Notes: a model not told the origin generated them from the letters alone. Shown: positions 8,686-18,235, counted from the stretch's first letter. The stretch is DNA of 64,000 nucleotides from an uncultured Eubacteriales bacterium (GCA_900542565.1 UQOC01000009.1:1-64000), one strand, 5' to 3'. A program made the numbers and translations.

Positions 8686-9284
8686 TTGCTGTATTCCTCC
8701 AGACACTGTAAAAATTCTGCGTTCACTTTTCTCACGGTGGACATGGCGGCTTTTTCATCATGGCCGGGATATATCGTATATGCGTCCGGCCATCTGTCTA
8801 TGACCTCGGCGCAGGAGCGGACCATATCCTCCGGAGAGCCGCCGACCAGATCTGTCCTCCCCAGGTCCGTGTCAAATATGGTATCCCCGGTGAACACCAC
8901 CCTGCTTTGGGGAGCTTCAATGCACAGGGAACCTTTTGTATGTCCGGGCGTCATGCGGATCATCAGGGGCTGCCCGTCAAGATCGAGTATTTGTCCATCC
9001 TGCAGATATGAATCCACTTTGCCCTTGTACATGAGGGAATCTTCAAAACTCATCATAACAGGAATGTCCAGTATATCTGCCACCTTTGCCGCTCCTCCCA
9101 CATGGTCGTGGTGGTGATGGGTCAGCAGCACCGCCGCAGGGATCAGCTCCTGCTCTTTCACATAGCCGGTAAATTTTTTTGGCTCATAACCGGGATCTAT
9201 TATGTAGCATATGCCTTTATCCCTGCTGCTTATTATATAGCCGTTGCTCATCAGGCTTCCGCCTGTAAATCTCTTTATTCTCAT
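8676..9284 (-). CDS. Metallo-beta-lactamase-fold hydrolase (glyoxalase II-like)
   Basis: The 202-residue protein has the metal-binding motif LLTHHHHDHVGGA (T-H-x-H-x-D-H), then TPGHTKGSLCIE, VVFTGDTIF and a C-terminal IYPGHDEKAAMSTVRKVN, which complete the binuclear zinc site. Size and motifs match short glyoxalase II-like hydrolases common in Clostridia; the substrate is not known. A GAGGAG site precedes the start. Co-transcribed and overlapping with the HAD phosphatase. Confidence 0.88.
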   Translation of the reverse strand: MRIKRFTGGSLMSNGYIISSRDKGICYIIDPGYEPKKFTGYVKEQELIPAAVLLTHHHHDHVGGAAKVADILDIPVMMSFEDSLMYKGKVDSYLQDGQILDLDGQPLMIRMTPGHTKGSLCIEAPQSRVVFTGDTIFDTDLGRTDLVGGSPEDMVRSCAEVIDRWPDAYTIYPGHDEKAAMSTVRKVNAEFLQCLEEYSKWK

Positions 9285-9367
9285 CTGCTCCTCTTTCCTG
9301 GTGTTAAAATTTCGTAAAAAAACTGCATGATATCTGAAATTGCCGTGGCCGAAACGATCCCTATCCC

Positions 9368-9395
9368 TTGAAATATTTTCTTTATATGCTACAAT
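9368..9395 (+). promoter_or_regulatory. Promoter of the trk potassium operon
   Basis: TTGAAA (9368-9373), 16 nt, TACAAT (9390-9395), about 60 nt upstream of the trkA start. The short leader leaves no room for a ydaO/kimA-type riboswitch. Confidence 0.7.
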
Positions 9396-9456
9396 ATATC
9401 ATACAACATTTGAGACGAAATGTCTTTTATTTTTGTATATAAAAGAGGTAAAAGAA

Positions 9457-10818
9457 ATGAAGGTTGCCATAGTAGGCGCAGGAAAATTAGGCATCAAGGT
9501 CGCTTCTACCCTTTTGGGCGGCGATCATGACATTACCGTGATCGATGAACGGGAAACCATCCTGAACAAGATATCCCAGCAGATGGATGTGATGACTGTC
9601 AATGGAAACGGTCTGAACATCACTCTCCTAAAGGACTGCGGCATTGAAGATTTTGACTTTCTGCTGGCTTCTACCGGAAGCGATGAAAAAAACATCCTTA
9701 TATCTTCCTTTGCCAAGAGGCTGGGATGTTCAAGGGTCATCGCCCGCATAAGGGATCCGGAACACATGAAGCAGGTGGATTTCATCCGCGAGAACATGGG
9801 CATAGATTATGTAGTCAATCCGGATCTTTCCATTACCAATGAAATATACAAATATCTGGTGGAAAAATACACTCTGACCAACGGTATCTTTTCTAGCGGA
9901 AAGGTATCCCTTGTTCAGTTCAAAGTAAAGAGGATGAAAAAGCTGGCGGGTCTTTCTATGGTTGAGGCCCGCAAAATTCTGCCTAATATGCTGATCGTAG
10001 CCATATCCAGAGAAGGCAAGATCATCATACCCCACGGACAGACCATCATAGATCAGGATGACACCTTGTATCTGATCGGCGAAAGATCTGAGATATCAGA
10101 ACTGCACAAAAAAGTACATGAAAAAGGTAAATACACCAATCTCCAGAAGGTGATGATCGTGGGCGGGGGCAAGACAGGCTACTATCTTGCTTCCATGCTT
10201 TCCGAATTCGGCATTGCCGTCAAGATCATTGAAAAGGATAAAGACAGATGTTATTATCTTTCCACCCATCTTGACGATGTCATGATACTCCACGGAGACG
10301 CAACCGATACATCCCTCCTTGAAGAGGAAAATATGGCCGAAATGGACGCTTTTGTGACCGCCACAGGTCTTGATGAGGAAAATCTGCTGCTTGCTCTCAT
10401 GGCAAAGCAAAAGGGTGTGGAAGATGTTATCTCCAAGGTCAGCCGCCAGAGCTACAAAGACCTGATCGAGCGTATGGGCATAGACATGGCCCTTAATCCT
10501 CTGGACATAGTTGCAAGTATCATACTGCGGTATATCCAGGGATCCAAGCGTATCATCGCTTCTCTGCTGATACAGGGGCAGGCTGAGATCATAGAAATAA
10601 TAGCCTCAGAAGAAATGCAGCTGACAGGCCTCACCCTCAACGACCTTGAACTTCCTGACGGGGTACTGATAGCCGCAATACACCGTGGCAACAGCATCAT
10701 AATCCCTGACGGCAATACCATTATACATAGCGGCGACAAGGTGACACTTTTCTGTCTTTTATCTGATATTGCCGAGCTTGAGACTCTTTTCAAGGCAAAG
10801 AGGGCTTTTCGCCTGTAA
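9457..10818 (+). CDS. trkA: TrkA, cytosolic regulatory subunit of the Trk/Ktr potassium transporter
   Basis: The 453-residue protein carries two tandem RCK units. Each starts with a nucleotide-binding Rossmann motif (VAIVGAGKLGIKVA near residue 3 and VMIVGGGKTGYYLA near residue 232) and ends with a TrkA-C domain (LYLIGERSEI, VTLFCLLSDIAELE). It gates the TrkH channel in response to bound nucleotides. The ATG at 9457 is chosen because AGAGGT precedes it and the Rossmann strand begins at once; an in-frame extension to 9340 lacks similarity. It heads an operon with two trkH genes. Confidence 0.93.
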   Translation: MKVAIVGAGKLGIKVASTLLGGDHDITVIDERETILNKISQQMDVMTVNGNGLNITLLKDCGIEDFDFLLASTGSDEKNILISSFAKRLGCSRVIARIRDPEHMKQVDFIRENMGIDYVVNPDLSITNEIYKYLVEKYTLTNGIFSSGKVSLVQFKVKRMKKLAGLSMVEARKILPNMLIVAISREGKIIIPHGQTIIDQDDTLYLIGERSEISELHKKVHEKGKYTNLQKVMIVGGGKTGYYLASMLSEFGIAVKIIEKDKDRCYYLSTHLDDVMILHGDATDTSLLEEENMAEMDAFVTATGLDEENLLLALMAKQKGVEDVISKVSRQSYKDLIERMGIDMALNPLDIVASIILRYIQGSKRIIASLLIQGQAEIIEIIASEEMQLTGLTLNDLELPDGVLIAAIHRGNSIIIPDGNTIIHSGDKVTLFCLLSDIAELETLFKAKRAFRL

Positions 10819-10842
10819 TCGTTGTTAATGTGAGGTTTATTG

Positions 10843-12318
10843 ATGAATAATAAGTTCGGGACCATATTGAAGATAGAAGGCGCCCTGCTGATGGTGCTTG
10901 CAGGATGTATGGTCCCTTCTCTGCTGATCGCTGCCGCTCAGGGCGAAAGTTCCTCCATAATGGGGTTTGGCTCTGTCATAGCGATCTGTGTGATAACAGG
11001 TTTTATACTTTATCATCGTTTTAAGAGCCAGTCCCGCCAGTCTTTAAGGTCGCGGGACGGGTTTCTTGTGGTAGCCGCAAGCTGGTTCATTGCGTCTCTG
11101 GCAGGATGCCTTCCTTTTATCATTTCCGGCAGCATGCCAAATTTTTTTGATGCATTTTTTGAAACAGCCTCCGGTTTTACGACAACAGGCTCAACAATAC
11201 TGACGGACATCGAGATCCTGCCCAGGTCTGATCTTTTCTGGCGCTCATTCACCCACTGGATCGGCGGTATGGGTATCATCGTTTTTATCACCGCCATACT
11301 GCCTGCCTTCGGCATAAACGGCCAGATAGTGGCCAATGCTGAAACCACAGGTCCGACCAAAGACAAGATAGCCGCAAAGTTTTCCGATAACTCCAAGGGT
11401 ATCTACACCATCTACTTTGTCATGACCTTATTGCAGACTCTTCTGCTTAAACTGGGAGGTCTCACATGGTATGATTCCCTGGTGCACACCTTCGGCACCG
11501 TCGGCACAGGCGGCCTGTCAATATATAACGACAGCATAGCCCATTACGGCAGCGCATATGTGGAGATCATCATCGCCCTTTTCATGTTCCTGTCAGCAGT
11601 GAACTTCAACTTATATTATCTTGCCATAAAGAAAAAAAATGTCTTGCAGATCTGGCGGGACGATGAGGCCCGGCTTTACTTTCTGGTCACATTCCTTGCC
11701 GGCGGGCTCATCACCATATATAACTTCATTGCCGGAGGCCTGAAGGAACTTGGGCAGACCATGCTGGACGCCTTTTTCCAGGTCATTTCCATCCTGACCA
11801 CCACCGGATATGTGACAGATGATTATGATATATGGCCGACATTTTCAAAGATGATACTTCTCACCCTGTTCTTCATCGGAGGCTGCTCTTCCTCAACGGC
11901 AGGCGGTATCAAATGTATCCGCATAGTCGTTGCCATGAAGATGGCAAAGCTGGGCATCTCCCAGAAGATACATCCTCAGAGGGTGATCCCCATCACTGTA
12001 AACGGCAAGGAGATCAGCAACAGCACAGCCATCAGGATATCCAACTTCATATTTACATATCTGCTGGTACTCATCATAGGCATGCTGCTCCTTTCCTTTG
12101 ACGGTCACGACTTTGTCACCAACCTGTCGGCAGCCGGCACCTGTCTTGGGAACATCGGCCCCGGATTTAACATGGTCGGTCCGACGACGAATTTTGCATT
12201 TTATTCTGATTTTGCAAAGTTCATATGCTCCATGCTGATGATAATCGGAAGATTGGAATTATATACGGTTTTGGTCCTGTTCTCCAGGAATTACTGGAAT
12301 GATAACAGGGTAAGGTAA
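10843..12318 (+). CDS. trkH: TrkH-family potassium transporter subunit, first paralogue
   Basis: A 491-residue membrane protein with the four-fold pore repeat of the Trk/Ktr/HKT family. Filter-loop candidates are ASGFTTTGSTI, GTVGTGGLS, ILTTTGYVTDDYD and CLGNIGPGF, each with the conserved glycine; WRSFTHWIGGMGI and IGGCSSSTAGGIK are other family motifs. It imports K+ together with TrkA. The ATG at 10843 is chosen over a TTG one codon upstream because of its spacing from GAGG. It begins 24 nt after trkA. Confidence 0.92.
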   Translation: MNNKFGTILKIEGALLMVLAGCMVPSLLIAAAQGESSSIMGFGSVIAICVITGFILYHRFKSQSRQSLRSRDGFLVVAASWFIASLAGCLPFIISGSMPNFFDAFFETASGFTTTGSTILTDIEILPRSDLFWRSFTHWIGGMGIIVFITAILPAFGINGQIVANAETTGPTKDKIAAKFSDNSKGIYTIYFVMTLLQTLLLKLGGLTWYDSLVHTFGTVGTGGLSIYNDSIAHYGSAYVEIIIALFMFLSAVNFNLYYLAIKKKNVLQIWRDDEARLYFLVTFLAGGLITIYNFIAGGLKELGQTMLDAFFQVISILTTTGYVTDDYDIWPTFSKMILLTLFFIGGCSSSTAGGIKCIRIVVAMKMAKLGISQKIHPQRVIPITVNGKEISNSTAIRISNFIFTYLLVLIIGMLLLSFDGHDFVTNLSAAGTCLGNIGPGFNMVGPTTNFAFYSDFAKFICSMLMIIGRLELYTVLVLFSRNYWNDNRVR

Positions 12319-12348
12319 ATGAGATTTATCATGCGAGGTTTGTTATAA

Positions 12349-13821
12349 ATGGGACTTAGTTTTAAATCTATGATCAAGATCATTGGTATATTGACGCTGA
12401 TAGAGGGGGTGTTCATGCTCCCTGTGGTCTTTACGGCCATACATTTTGAAGAGTGGCAGGCATCCCGCGCCTTTGCCGTTACAGCAGTATGCTGCATGGT
12501 CTTTGGTCTTCTGGCCGTGACCAGGATCAGGTCGGAAAAACTGGCCATGCGTGCCAGAGAAGGATATTTTATAGCGTTCCTAAGCTGGTTATACTGTTCC
12601 CTTTTGGGAGCTGTCCCTATGTATTTCTGCGGGAGCCAGTTTTCGTTCATAAGCTGTTTTTTTGAATCCGTGGCCGGATTTTCCACCACGGGATGCAGCG
12701 TGCTTGACCTTGATATAGTGCCGATGTCTATGCTCCTTTGGAGAGCCATGTGCCATTGGCTGGGAGGTATGGGTATCCTCATACTGCTCATTTCTATCTT
12801 CCCTCTATGGGGTATAAACAATCAGTCCCTTGCCACTGCCGAAACACCGGGAACACATGCCAAAAAGATCGAGGCGACTTACTCGGACACGGGTAAATTC
12901 TTGTATCTGGCTTATCTTATCCTTTCTGTGGTCGAATTTGCCCTGCTCTGGGCAGGTCCCATGGACTGGTTCAATGCCCTGCTGACAACATGCAGCAGCA
13001 TAAGCACGGCAGGTCTGATGATCCTGCCGGAAAGCGCATGGATGTATGAGCTTCCGTATGTCATGGCCATCGTCACAGTCTTCACCATACTTTCCTCCAT
13101 AAGCTTCATAGTATATTTCCTAATGCTAAAAGGAAAGTGGAAAGAAGCGCTGAAAAATTATGAGACGAAGATATTCTTTTTCATCATCGCCGTCTCTACC
13201 ATCCTGATCGCAGTTTCCCTGACGGTCAGCGGCACCTACTCCAGCATATGGCGTGCTGTCAGGGACAGCTTCCTGCAGGTCGTATCCTTTATCTCAACTT
13301 CAGGATATTTTGTCTGTGACTATACTGCATGGCCATCCTTTGCTTCCACCATACTGGTCCTGCTGCTGTTCATAGGCGGCTGCTCTTTTTCCACATCAGG
13401 CTCCCTCAAGGTCATAAGGGTGACCGTACTGTTCAAGCTCATAAAAAGAGGCCTGCTGCAGCAGATACATCCAAATATGGTCAGGGCTGTCATGATGGAC
13501 GGAAAACCTGTCCCGGCCAGGATAGCGTCTTCCATCACCACCCACACCATGCTGTTTTTCGGGATATTCGCAATGGGGTGCATCCTGCTGTCCTTTAATG
13601 ATCTCGATATGGAAACCACCATCACGACTTCTATCGGTATGCTTGCCAACACCGGAGTGGCCCTGGGAATGCCGGGAGGGCACGGATATTTCGGCATGTT
13701 CAATGAATTTTCCCAGCTTGTCATGTCTCTCCTTATGATAGCAGGCAGGCTTGAAATGTACGCAATGGTGATAGTATTTGCCAGATCTTTCTGGAAACCT
13801 GACAAAGCCGTAGCCATATGA
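12349..13821 (+). CDS. trkH: TrkH-family potassium transporter subunit, second paralogue
   Basis: A 490-residue paralogue of the gene just upstream, with the same motif order: VAGFSTTGCSV, WRAMCHWLGGMGIL, SISTAGLM, FISTSGYFVCDY, IGGCSFSTSGSLK and LANTGVALG. The second filter reads SISTAGL where the first copy has VGTGGLS, and SLK replaces GIK after the cysteine motif, so the two probably differ in affinity, rate or ion preference. It starts 30 nt after the first copy with a very similar GCGAGGTTTGTTATAA leader, which suggests an old tandem duplication. Both presumably share the single TrkA. Confidence 0.92.
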   Translation: MGLSFKSMIKIIGILTLIEGVFMLPVVFTAIHFEEWQASRAFAVTAVCCMVFGLLAVTRIRSEKLAMRAREGYFIAFLSWLYCSLLGAVPMYFCGSQFSFISCFFESVAGFSTTGCSVLDLDIVPMSMLLWRAMCHWLGGMGILILLISIFPLWGINNQSLATAETPGTHAKKIEATYSDTGKFLYLAYLILSVVEFALLWAGPMDWFNALLTTCSSISTAGLMILPESAWMYELPYVMAIVTVFTILSSISFIVYFLMLKGKWKEALKNYETKIFFFIIAVSTILIAVSLTVSGTYSSIWRAVRDSFLQVVSFISTSGYFVCDYTAWPSFASTILVLLLFIGGCSFSTSGSLKVIRVTVLFKLIKRGLLQQIHPNMVRAVMMDGKPVPARIASSITTHTMLFFGIFAMGCILLSFNDLDMETTITTSIGMLANTGVALGMPGGHGYFGMFNEFSQLVMSLLMIAGRLEMYAMVIVFARSFWKPDKAVAI

Positions 13822-13844
13822 GCCGTTTATTTTCTGGACTTTGG

Positions 13845-13870
13845 GGCAGTATATAGATACTGCCTTTTTT
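13845..13870 (+). terminator. Rho-independent terminator after the trk operon
   Basis: GGCAGTAT-ATAG-ATACTGCC followed by TTTTTT. It stands only about 25 nt before the CBS gene, so that gene is fed by read-through or by a start site within the terminator region. Confidence 0.85.
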
Positions 13871-13895
13871 ATTGCTTGCGTTTACAGGAGGAAAA

Positions 13896-14300
13896 ATGTT
13901 AGTAAAAGACCTGATGTCCTCTTCCGTCATCTCTGTCGGACCGGAAGATACTTACGACCAGATAAGCTTTCTGATGAAAAGCGAGGATGTGGGGATAGTG
14001 CCTGTCTGCGATTCCCGCGATCATATACTGGGTGTCATTACAGACAGGGATATGATAGTGCGCCGTGACAATGCAGATAAGGCCGGAAACCTCATGTCCA
14101 GCCCTCCCGTCACTGTTGAGGCAGGAGATGATATCCACCAGGCGGCTCTGAAATTCTCCAGATACGGTATCCGCCGCCTTCCTGTGCTGGAGAGCGGCAG
14201 ACTGGTGGGTATGCTGTCATTTAAAGATCTTGCCAAGAAAAAGGTCCTTATGGCAGAAATCGGTCATATCATTTACAATGTGTGCAATCACAGGGGATAA
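13896..14300 (+). CDS. Two-CBS-domain protein
   Basis: A 134-residue protein made of a CBS pair: VKDLMSSSVISVGPEDTYDQISFLMKSEDVG...GVITDRDM for the first, and LMSSPPVTVEAGD...YGIRRLPVLESGRLVGMLSFKDLAKKK for the second. Such stand-alone pairs bind adenosine nucleotides and act as sensors or partners of other proteins. The ATG at 13896 follows a perfect AGGAGG. Its position after trkA-trkH-trkH hints at a link with potassium or nucleotide sensing, but that is inference. Confidence 0.85.
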   Translation: MLVKDLMSSSVISVGPEDTYDQISFLMKSEDVGIVPVCDSRDHILGVITDRDMIVRRDNADKAGNLMSSPPVTVEAGDDIHQAALKFSRYGIRRLPVLESGRLVGMLSFKDLAKKKVLMAEIGHIIYNVCNHRG

Positions 14301-14302
14301 AA

Positions 14303-14327
14303 AAACGGGATCACGATGATCCCGTTT
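14303..14327. terminator. Bidirectional terminator between the CBS gene and ispH-rpsA
   Basis: AAACGGGATCA-CGA-TGATCCCGTTT, an 11-bp perfect stem flanked by A-run and T-rich sequence, placed between two convergent genes. Confidence 0.85.
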
Positions 14328-14337
14328 GATCTTTATA

Positions 14338-16389
14338 TTATTCTTCAGCTTGCTGATCGTTTTCGGCAGCTTCCGGAGCCTCTCCGGCAGTATCTGCCGG
14401 TTCCTCTTCATCCATAACGGCCGGCTCTTCTTCGGCTTCGTACGGCTCGCTGTACTCTTCTTCGGCATCTTCAGCCTTGTCCACCTGCTTTAAGCTGAGA
14501 CTGATCCGCTTTCTTTCGGTATCTATCTCAAGGATCTTGGCTTCAACCGCTTGTCCGATCTCAAGTTCATCTGCGATATTGCTGACTCTCTTGTTGGCAA
14601 CTTCGGAAATATGTACAAGTCCGTCAAGGCCCGGTTCAAGCTCTACAAAAGCACCGTACTCTTTGATCTGGACAACTTTGCCTTTTACGACTTCTCCTAC
14701 CTGATAGTTTTCGTTTATAACTGACCAAGGCTCAGGAGTAGTCTGTTTGAGTCCCAGAGAGATCTTGCCTTTTTCTCTGTTCATGGAAAGGATCATGACC
14801 TTTACCCTGTCTCCTATCTGAAGGACTTCCTTAGGATGTTTCAGCTTGCCCCAGGAAATCTCAGAGATATGCAGAAGTCCGTCGATACCGCCCAGATCTA
14901 CAAAAGCGCCGTAATCGGTAAATCTCATTACGGTACCCTCTACAATGTCGTCAACATGCAGGCTGTCCCATACGGCATCGATCTTTTTCTGTTTTTCCTC
15001 AGCCAGGACTGCCTTGTGTGAAAATACCGCCCTGTTCCTTCTCTGGTCAACTCTGGTAACTTTTACTTCCATTTCCTGACCTATGAACTCGTCGGCATTT
15101 TCAACATATTTATCGGAAAGCTGAGACATCGGAATAAAGCCGGAAACTTCTTTGTATGCAGCGATCACGCCGCCGTTTACCGCTCTTACGACTTTTACTT
15201 TTATATGCTGTCCGTTTTCGTAAGCTTCATTGATCTCATTCCAATGCTCGTTGGCTTCTAATTTTTTCTTGGAGAGTAAGATCACACCATCGCCGTCATC
15301 TGTTTTGATAACCTTAGCCTGGATATCATCGCCTTCTTTGAACAGGTCTGTTAGCTTTTGGTCTCCTTCCAATGTTACTTCTTCTTTCGGAATAACTCCG
15401 TCCTTTTTGCATCCCATGTTAACGATGACTTCTTTGTCAGTAACCTGGTGTACCTTTCCGTTAACAATTTCGCCTACATGCGGCAATCTTAATGATTTTT
15501 CGATATCATCCATCAAGTCCAGCATGTTCATTTCGTTTTTTTCCGTGATGTGGTCACTCATCGCAGCAATAACCTCCTTAATTACGCATTCGGGTGTCGA
15601 GGCACCCGCTGCAACTCCTATTTTATTACATTTTGACAAGCCTTGCAATGGTAAATCTTCGATTTTTTCAACAAAATAGGTATTTTGACATATTTTTTTG
15701 GAGATCTCATACAATTTTCTCGTATTTGAGCTGTTTTTCCCTCCAATTATTACCATCCCATCGCACTCTGCTGCCAGTGATTTACAGTTTTCCTGCCGTT
15801 CGGCAGTTGCGCTGCAGATGGTATTCCTCACCGTATATATTTTTTTATTCTCATCAAGCGCCTCTATGACGCAGTCCAGGATCTCTTTTTTTATGGTTGT
15901 CTGGCACACGATGAAAAAATCGTCTCCTGTAAGAGCCCTGGCCTTTTCAGCCGAATCCACCACAAATGCTTTTCCGTCGCACCAGCCTTTTATCCCTTTC
16001 ACCTCAGGATGATCCTCATCTCCCACTATGATTATATCATGACCGGATCTTGACGCCTCATATACCAGCCTGTGTATCTTGCTCACAAAAGGGCAGGTTG
16101 CGTCAACCACATTGAGATTTCTCTGTTCTGCCTCTTCCCAGAAAGACTTGCCTTCCCCGTGAGACCTGACTATTATGATATCATCAGGTGTGGCTTTTTC
16201 CAGATCATCCAGGATCTGAACACCCCTTGCAGCAAGATCATCTGTGACCAGACTGTTGTGTATGAGCTGGCCCATTGTGTAGATCTGCTTCCCATCTTTA
16301 TTTTTAACTATCTGTTCTTCGGTTTTTTCTATGGCTTGTCTGACTCCGAAACAGAAGCCGGACTTTGCTGCTCTTATGATCTGTGTCAT
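14338..16389 (-). CDS. ispH: IspH (HMB-PP reductase) fused to 30S ribosomal protein S1
   Basis: This 683-residue protein joins two housekeeping functions. Residues 1-285 are IspH, the last enzyme of the MEP isoprenoid pathway, with the three iron-sulfur cysteines C13 (SGFCFGVRQ), C99 (DATCPFV) and C192 (NTICSATAERQ). Residues about 300-640 hold four S1 RNA-binding domains, the last two being canonical (TDYGAFVDLGGIDGLLHISE, KEYGAFVELEPGLDGLVHISE). An acidic tail rich in Glu ends the protein. The fusion is a known arrangement in many Clostridia. It overlaps the end of rarA by 4 nt. Confidence 0.95.
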   Translation of the reverse strand: MTQIIRAAKSGFCFGVRQAIEKTEEQIVKNKDGKQIYTMGQLIHNSLVTDDLAARGVQILDDLEKATPDDIIIVRSHGEGKSFWEEAEQRNLNVVDATCPFVSKIHRLVYEASRSGHDIIIVGDEDHPEVKGIKGWCDGKAFVVDSAEKARALTGDDFFIVCQTTIKKEILDCVIEALDENKKIYTVRNTICSATAERQENCKSLAAECDGMVIIGGKNSSNTRKLYEISKKICQNTYFVEKIEDLPLQGLSKCNKIGVAAGASTPECVIKEVIAAMSDHITEKNEMNMLDLMDDIEKSLRLPHVGEIVNGKVHQVTDKEVIVNMGCKKDGVIPKEEVTLEGDQKLTDLFKEGDDIQAKVIKTDDGDGVILLSKKKLEANEHWNEINEAYENGQHIKVKVVRAVNGGVIAAYKEVSGFIPMSQLSDKYVENADEFIGQEMEVKVTRVDQRRNRAVFSHKAVLAEEKQKKIDAVWDSLHVDDIVEGTVMRFTDYGAFVDLGGIDGLLHISEISWGKLKHPKEVLQIGDRVKVMILSMNREKGKISLGLKQTTPEPWSVINENYQVGEVVKGKVVQIKEYGAFVELEPGLDGLVHISEVANKRVSNIADELEIGQAVEAKILEIDTERKRISLSLKQVDKAEDAEEEYSEPYEAEEEPAVMDEEEPADTAGEAPEAAENDQQAEE

Positions 16390-17660
16390 TTTTTCTTCCC
16401 CAGGCTTTCCAGATATTTTTTAAATGATATTTCCGAACCGTTTTCTGTAGGATGATAATACTTTACTTTTTCTCTGTACAGGTTGTCCGGCAGATATTGC
16501 TGGCTTACATATCCTCCGTGGTCATGCGGATATTTATATCCCCGGCCGAAGCCCATATCCCCGGCACCGCTGTAATGGCTGTCTTTCAAATGGTCCGGCA
16601 CATCGTCTATATCCCGGTCCCTCAGATCAGATGAGGCTTCGGTCAGCGCTTTTACGGCCGAATTGGATTTTGGTGATGATGCCATCAATATGACTGCATG
16701 GCTGAGATTTATGGCAGCTTCAGGCAATCCGACCATATTGGCCGCCTGTACGCAAGATGTGACTATAGAAATAGCAGACGGGTAGGCCATTCCTATATCT
16801 TCGCTGGCCATTACCAGGAGCCTCCGTCCGATCATCTGTATATCTGCTCCGCCGTCAATAAGACGGGCCAGATAGTGTATTGCGGCATCCGGATCGCTTC
16901 CCCTGACTGACTTCTGAAGGGCGCTCAGCAGATTGTATCTGTCATCTCCCCTGTCGTAGGAACCGATCCTGCGCTGCAGGGCTTCTCCGGCCATGTCTTT
17001 GGTCATCGTCATGCCCTCCCCGATATTTCCAGCTATAAATCCCAGTGTATCCAGGGCAACACGCGCATCTCCGGCTGACAAGACGGCCAGCGTTTCCAGA
17101 AAATCATCTCCGTATTTTAAATTCAAGGCGCCCAGACCTCTTTGCCTGTCCTCAAGGGCATTTTTGAGTATCTCTATCAACACTTCACGGCTGAGCTTCC
17201 TGAACTGATATATGTTCCTTACCCGGCTGATTATGGCATTATTCACAGAAAAATAAGGGTTTTCGGTGGTGCTTCCGATGAACTTTATCATTCCTTCTTC
17301 GAGCGCTTTCAGCAGAGAGTCCTGCTGGGACTTGTTCCACCGGTGAAATTCATCTATGTAAAAATATGTGGTCTTTTTTTCAAAGCCGTAATATCTGTTC
17401 TTTGCAGATCCGAGAAGTTCTTTAAATTCTTTCGTTCCTGTAACGGATGCGTTTATCTCTTTGAACTCTCCGTCCATTTCCCGGGCAATTATCCTTGCCA
17501 GCGTTGTCTTTCCCGTGCCGGGAGGCCCCCAGAAGATCGCAGAGTCAAATGTCCTGTTTTTTATGGAATTATAAAACAGCGAGCCTGGGTACAGGAAATG
17601 TTCCTGTCCTTTAAACTCGTCTAAATCCTGAGGCCTCATCCTTGTAGACAATGGAATCAT
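16386..17660 (-). CDS. rarA: RarA/MgsA replication-associated recombination AAA ATPase
   Basis: A 424-residue clamp-loader-like AAA+ ATPase acting at stalled replication forks. Walker A is WGPPGTGKTT (44-53), Walker B is FYIDEFHRWNKSQQD, and sensor regions FIGSTTENPYFSVN and LSAGDARVALDTL are present. The C-terminal tetramerisation part contains the typical H-YSGAGDMGFGRGYKYPHD-x-GGYV motif. The ATG at 17660 follows AAGGAG and starts the conserved MIPLSTRMRPQDLDEF; an in-frame upstream ATG adds an unsupported extension. Confidence 0.95.
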   Translation of the reverse strand: MIPLSTRMRPQDLDEFKGQEHFLYPGSLFYNSIKNRTFDSAIFWGPPGTGKTTLARIIAREMDGEFKEINASVTGTKEFKELLGSAKNRYYGFEKKTTYFYIDEFHRWNKSQQDSLLKALEEGMIKFIGSTTENPYFSVNNAIISRVRNIYQFRKLSREVLIEILKNALEDRQRGLGALNLKYGDDFLETLAVLSAGDARVALDTLGFIAGNIGEGMTMTKDMAGEALQRRIGSYDRGDDRYNLLSALQKSVRGSDPDAAIHYLARLIDGGADIQMIGRRLLVMASEDIGMAYPSAISIVTSCVQAANMVGLPEAAINLSHAVILMASSPKSNSAVKALTEASSDLRDRDIDDVPDHLKDSHYSGAGDMGFGRGYKYPHDHGGYVSQQYLPDNLYREKVKYYHPTENGSEISFKKYLESLGKKK

Positions 17661-17670
17661 CTTTTCTCCT

Positions 17671-18174
17671 TCAGAACGAAGCAATGAACACATCTTCCAC
17701 AGACTTATCCTTTATCTGGTCAAGCTGTTCTAATGCTTCGTCTTTTGTTTTTAATACGGGGCTTATAACCTTGTATTTACCGTCATCTTCTACTATCTCA
17801 GTGTCTATGCCTTTTGCCTTGAGCTGGTCTGCAAGTTCTCCGGCAGAAGCTTCAGAGGAAAACACTCCAAACTGCAGCGCATATCCTTCTTCCGGCTGGC
17901 CGGACACCTCACTTTCCTGTTCTTCTGCCTTGGCCTGGTCTTCGGCGTTTTCACTGGCTGCCGTCTGTCCCGTACCATCCTGGGAACCCGTTATGGCAAT
18001 GGGGCTTTCATCGGCGTCATATCCCAGCAAAGGTCCTATGACATATCTTGCGGTAATGTAGCCTAAAAGCACCGCTATCATCATTATAACAATTATCACG
18101 GTAAATTTCATCCCGGAATTTTCTCCGGGCCGTCTTCTTTTTCTGACTCTACGGCGATTTAATTTTATCGACAT
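17671..18174 (-). CDS. Membrane-anchored SPOR-domain protein
   Basis: A 167-residue protein with a strongly basic N-terminus (KLNRRRVRKRRRPG), one transmembrane segment (about residues 23-42), an acidic linker rich in Glu/Gln, and a C-terminal SPOR domain (ALQFGVFSSEASAGELADQLKAKG...VISPVLKTKDEAL). SPOR domains bind peptidoglycan stripped of stem peptides, usually at division or engulfment sites. The protein is therefore probably at the cell surface side of the septum; its exact job is unknown. Confidence 0.8.
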   Translation of the reverse strand: MSIKLNRRRVRKRRRPGENSGMKFTVIIVIMMIAVLLGYITARYVIGPLLGYDADESPIAITGSQDGTGQTAASENAEDQAKAEEQESEVSGQPEEGYALQFGVFSSEASAGELADQLKAKGIDTEIVEDDGKYKVISPVLKTKDEALEQLDQIKDKSVEDVFIASF

Positions 18175-18235
18175 ATCAAACCTCCCACTGTTATTACATT
18201 CTATTTGGTCTTGCCAAAATTATGACTGGACATGT

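Noticed and set aside
9285..9456. Possible c-di-AMP (ydaO) or potassium riboswitch before trkA
   Set aside because: The leader after the predicted promoter is only about 60 nt and shows no riboswitch core.
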